DNA of 64,000 nucleotides from the NCBI GenBank assembly GCA_002422085.1, contig DISZ01000001.1, positions 158,593 through 222,592 of the forward strand. Direction: 5' to 3'. The position numbers and the translations under genes were made by a program. Source of the DNA: Rhodobacteraceae bacterium UBA6197. Its GTDB lineage: Bacteria; Pseudomonadota; Alphaproteobacteria; Rhodobacterales; Rhodobacteraceae. The notes under the pieces were generated by a model. That model worked only from the letters and a program-made list of their open reading frames with translations. It made no database searches and was not told where the DNA came from. Positions 63,979-64,000 of the stretch are shown here, piece after piece. Position 1 is the first letter of the stretch; every line of letters starts with the position of its first letter.

Positions 63979-64000
63979 GGGGGGGCTGTCTGCCCCCCCT
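63979..64000 (+). terminator. Probable terminator after glpX (cut by window edge)
   Basis: 8-base perfect stem GGGGGGGC/GCCCCCCC (63979-63986, 63992-63999) with loop TGTCT. The first base after the stem is T; the window ends before a T-tract could be seen. Confidence 0.7.

Overview
This window comes from a high-GC alphaproteobacterium, most likely Rhodobacteraceae/Paracoccaceae. Evidence: the dnaG-rpoD pair, nrdR-ribD and ribE-ribB-ribH-nusB gene orders, a Nor operon of the norCBQDEF type, class I PHA synthase, a TAXI-type TRAP transporter, a tRNA-His without an encoded G-1, and short intergenic repeats. It appears to be ordinary chromosome with two accessory or eroding patches.

Layout. 0-2.1 kb: end of a capsule export gene (kpsE-like, cut by the left edge) and kdsA. 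2.2-5.6 kb: a flavoprotein, tRNA-Gln, an orphan AT-richer gene and a tiny lipoprotein. 5.7-10.5 kb: a yhhJ-rbbA-yhiI-type ABC exporter operon, followed by a transposase remnant. 11.3-17.9 kb: phaC, then an ABC (ATPase, FtsX-like permease, HlyD adaptor) operon. 18.1-22.5 kb: a FAD oxidoreductase and a TRAP-TAXI transporter. 22.6-25.5 kb: manB and manC for GDP-mannose. 25.6-30.0 kb: tRNA-His, mmcB and the riboflavin block ribE-ribB-ribH-nusB.

30.3-34.9 kb: kpsS, a Wza/KpsD-type lipoprotein and kpsC (capsule Kdo linker and export). 34.9-41.6 kb: an intact norCBQDEF operon with nnrS and a candidate NNR/FNR box. 41.7-45.7 kb: wreckage of a cytochrome cd1 nitrite reductase locus (nirS, nirDL, nirG, nirH, nirJ, nirN), each broken by frameshift, deletion or nonsense mutation. 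46.1-47.7 kb: nrdR-ribD, normally next to ribE but here 16 kb away from it.

47.9-54.5 kb: dienelactone hydrolase, rpoD, dnaG and glutamate dehydrogenase. 54.9-57.8 kb: three TadE/TadG-like pilus genes. 58.1-64 kb: pirin, a DUF2461 protein, a TetR regulator, a small lipoprotein, homoserine dehydrogenase and class II fructose bisphosphatase.

Functional reading. The cell can probably reduce NO (Nor plus NnrS) but has lost the cd1 nitrite reductase route that once sat beside it. KdsA, KpsE, KpsS, KpsD-like, KpsC and the GDP-mannose enzymes together point to an ABC-dependent (group 2 type) capsule whose genes are dispersed. I found no CRISPR array, no intact insertion sequence and no convincing new defence system. 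The most notable signals are the decaying nir locus with a chimeric nirH-nirJ ORF, a ManC whose isomerase cupin lacks its metal-binding histidines, the split riboflavin cluster, and a composite palindromic repeat family.
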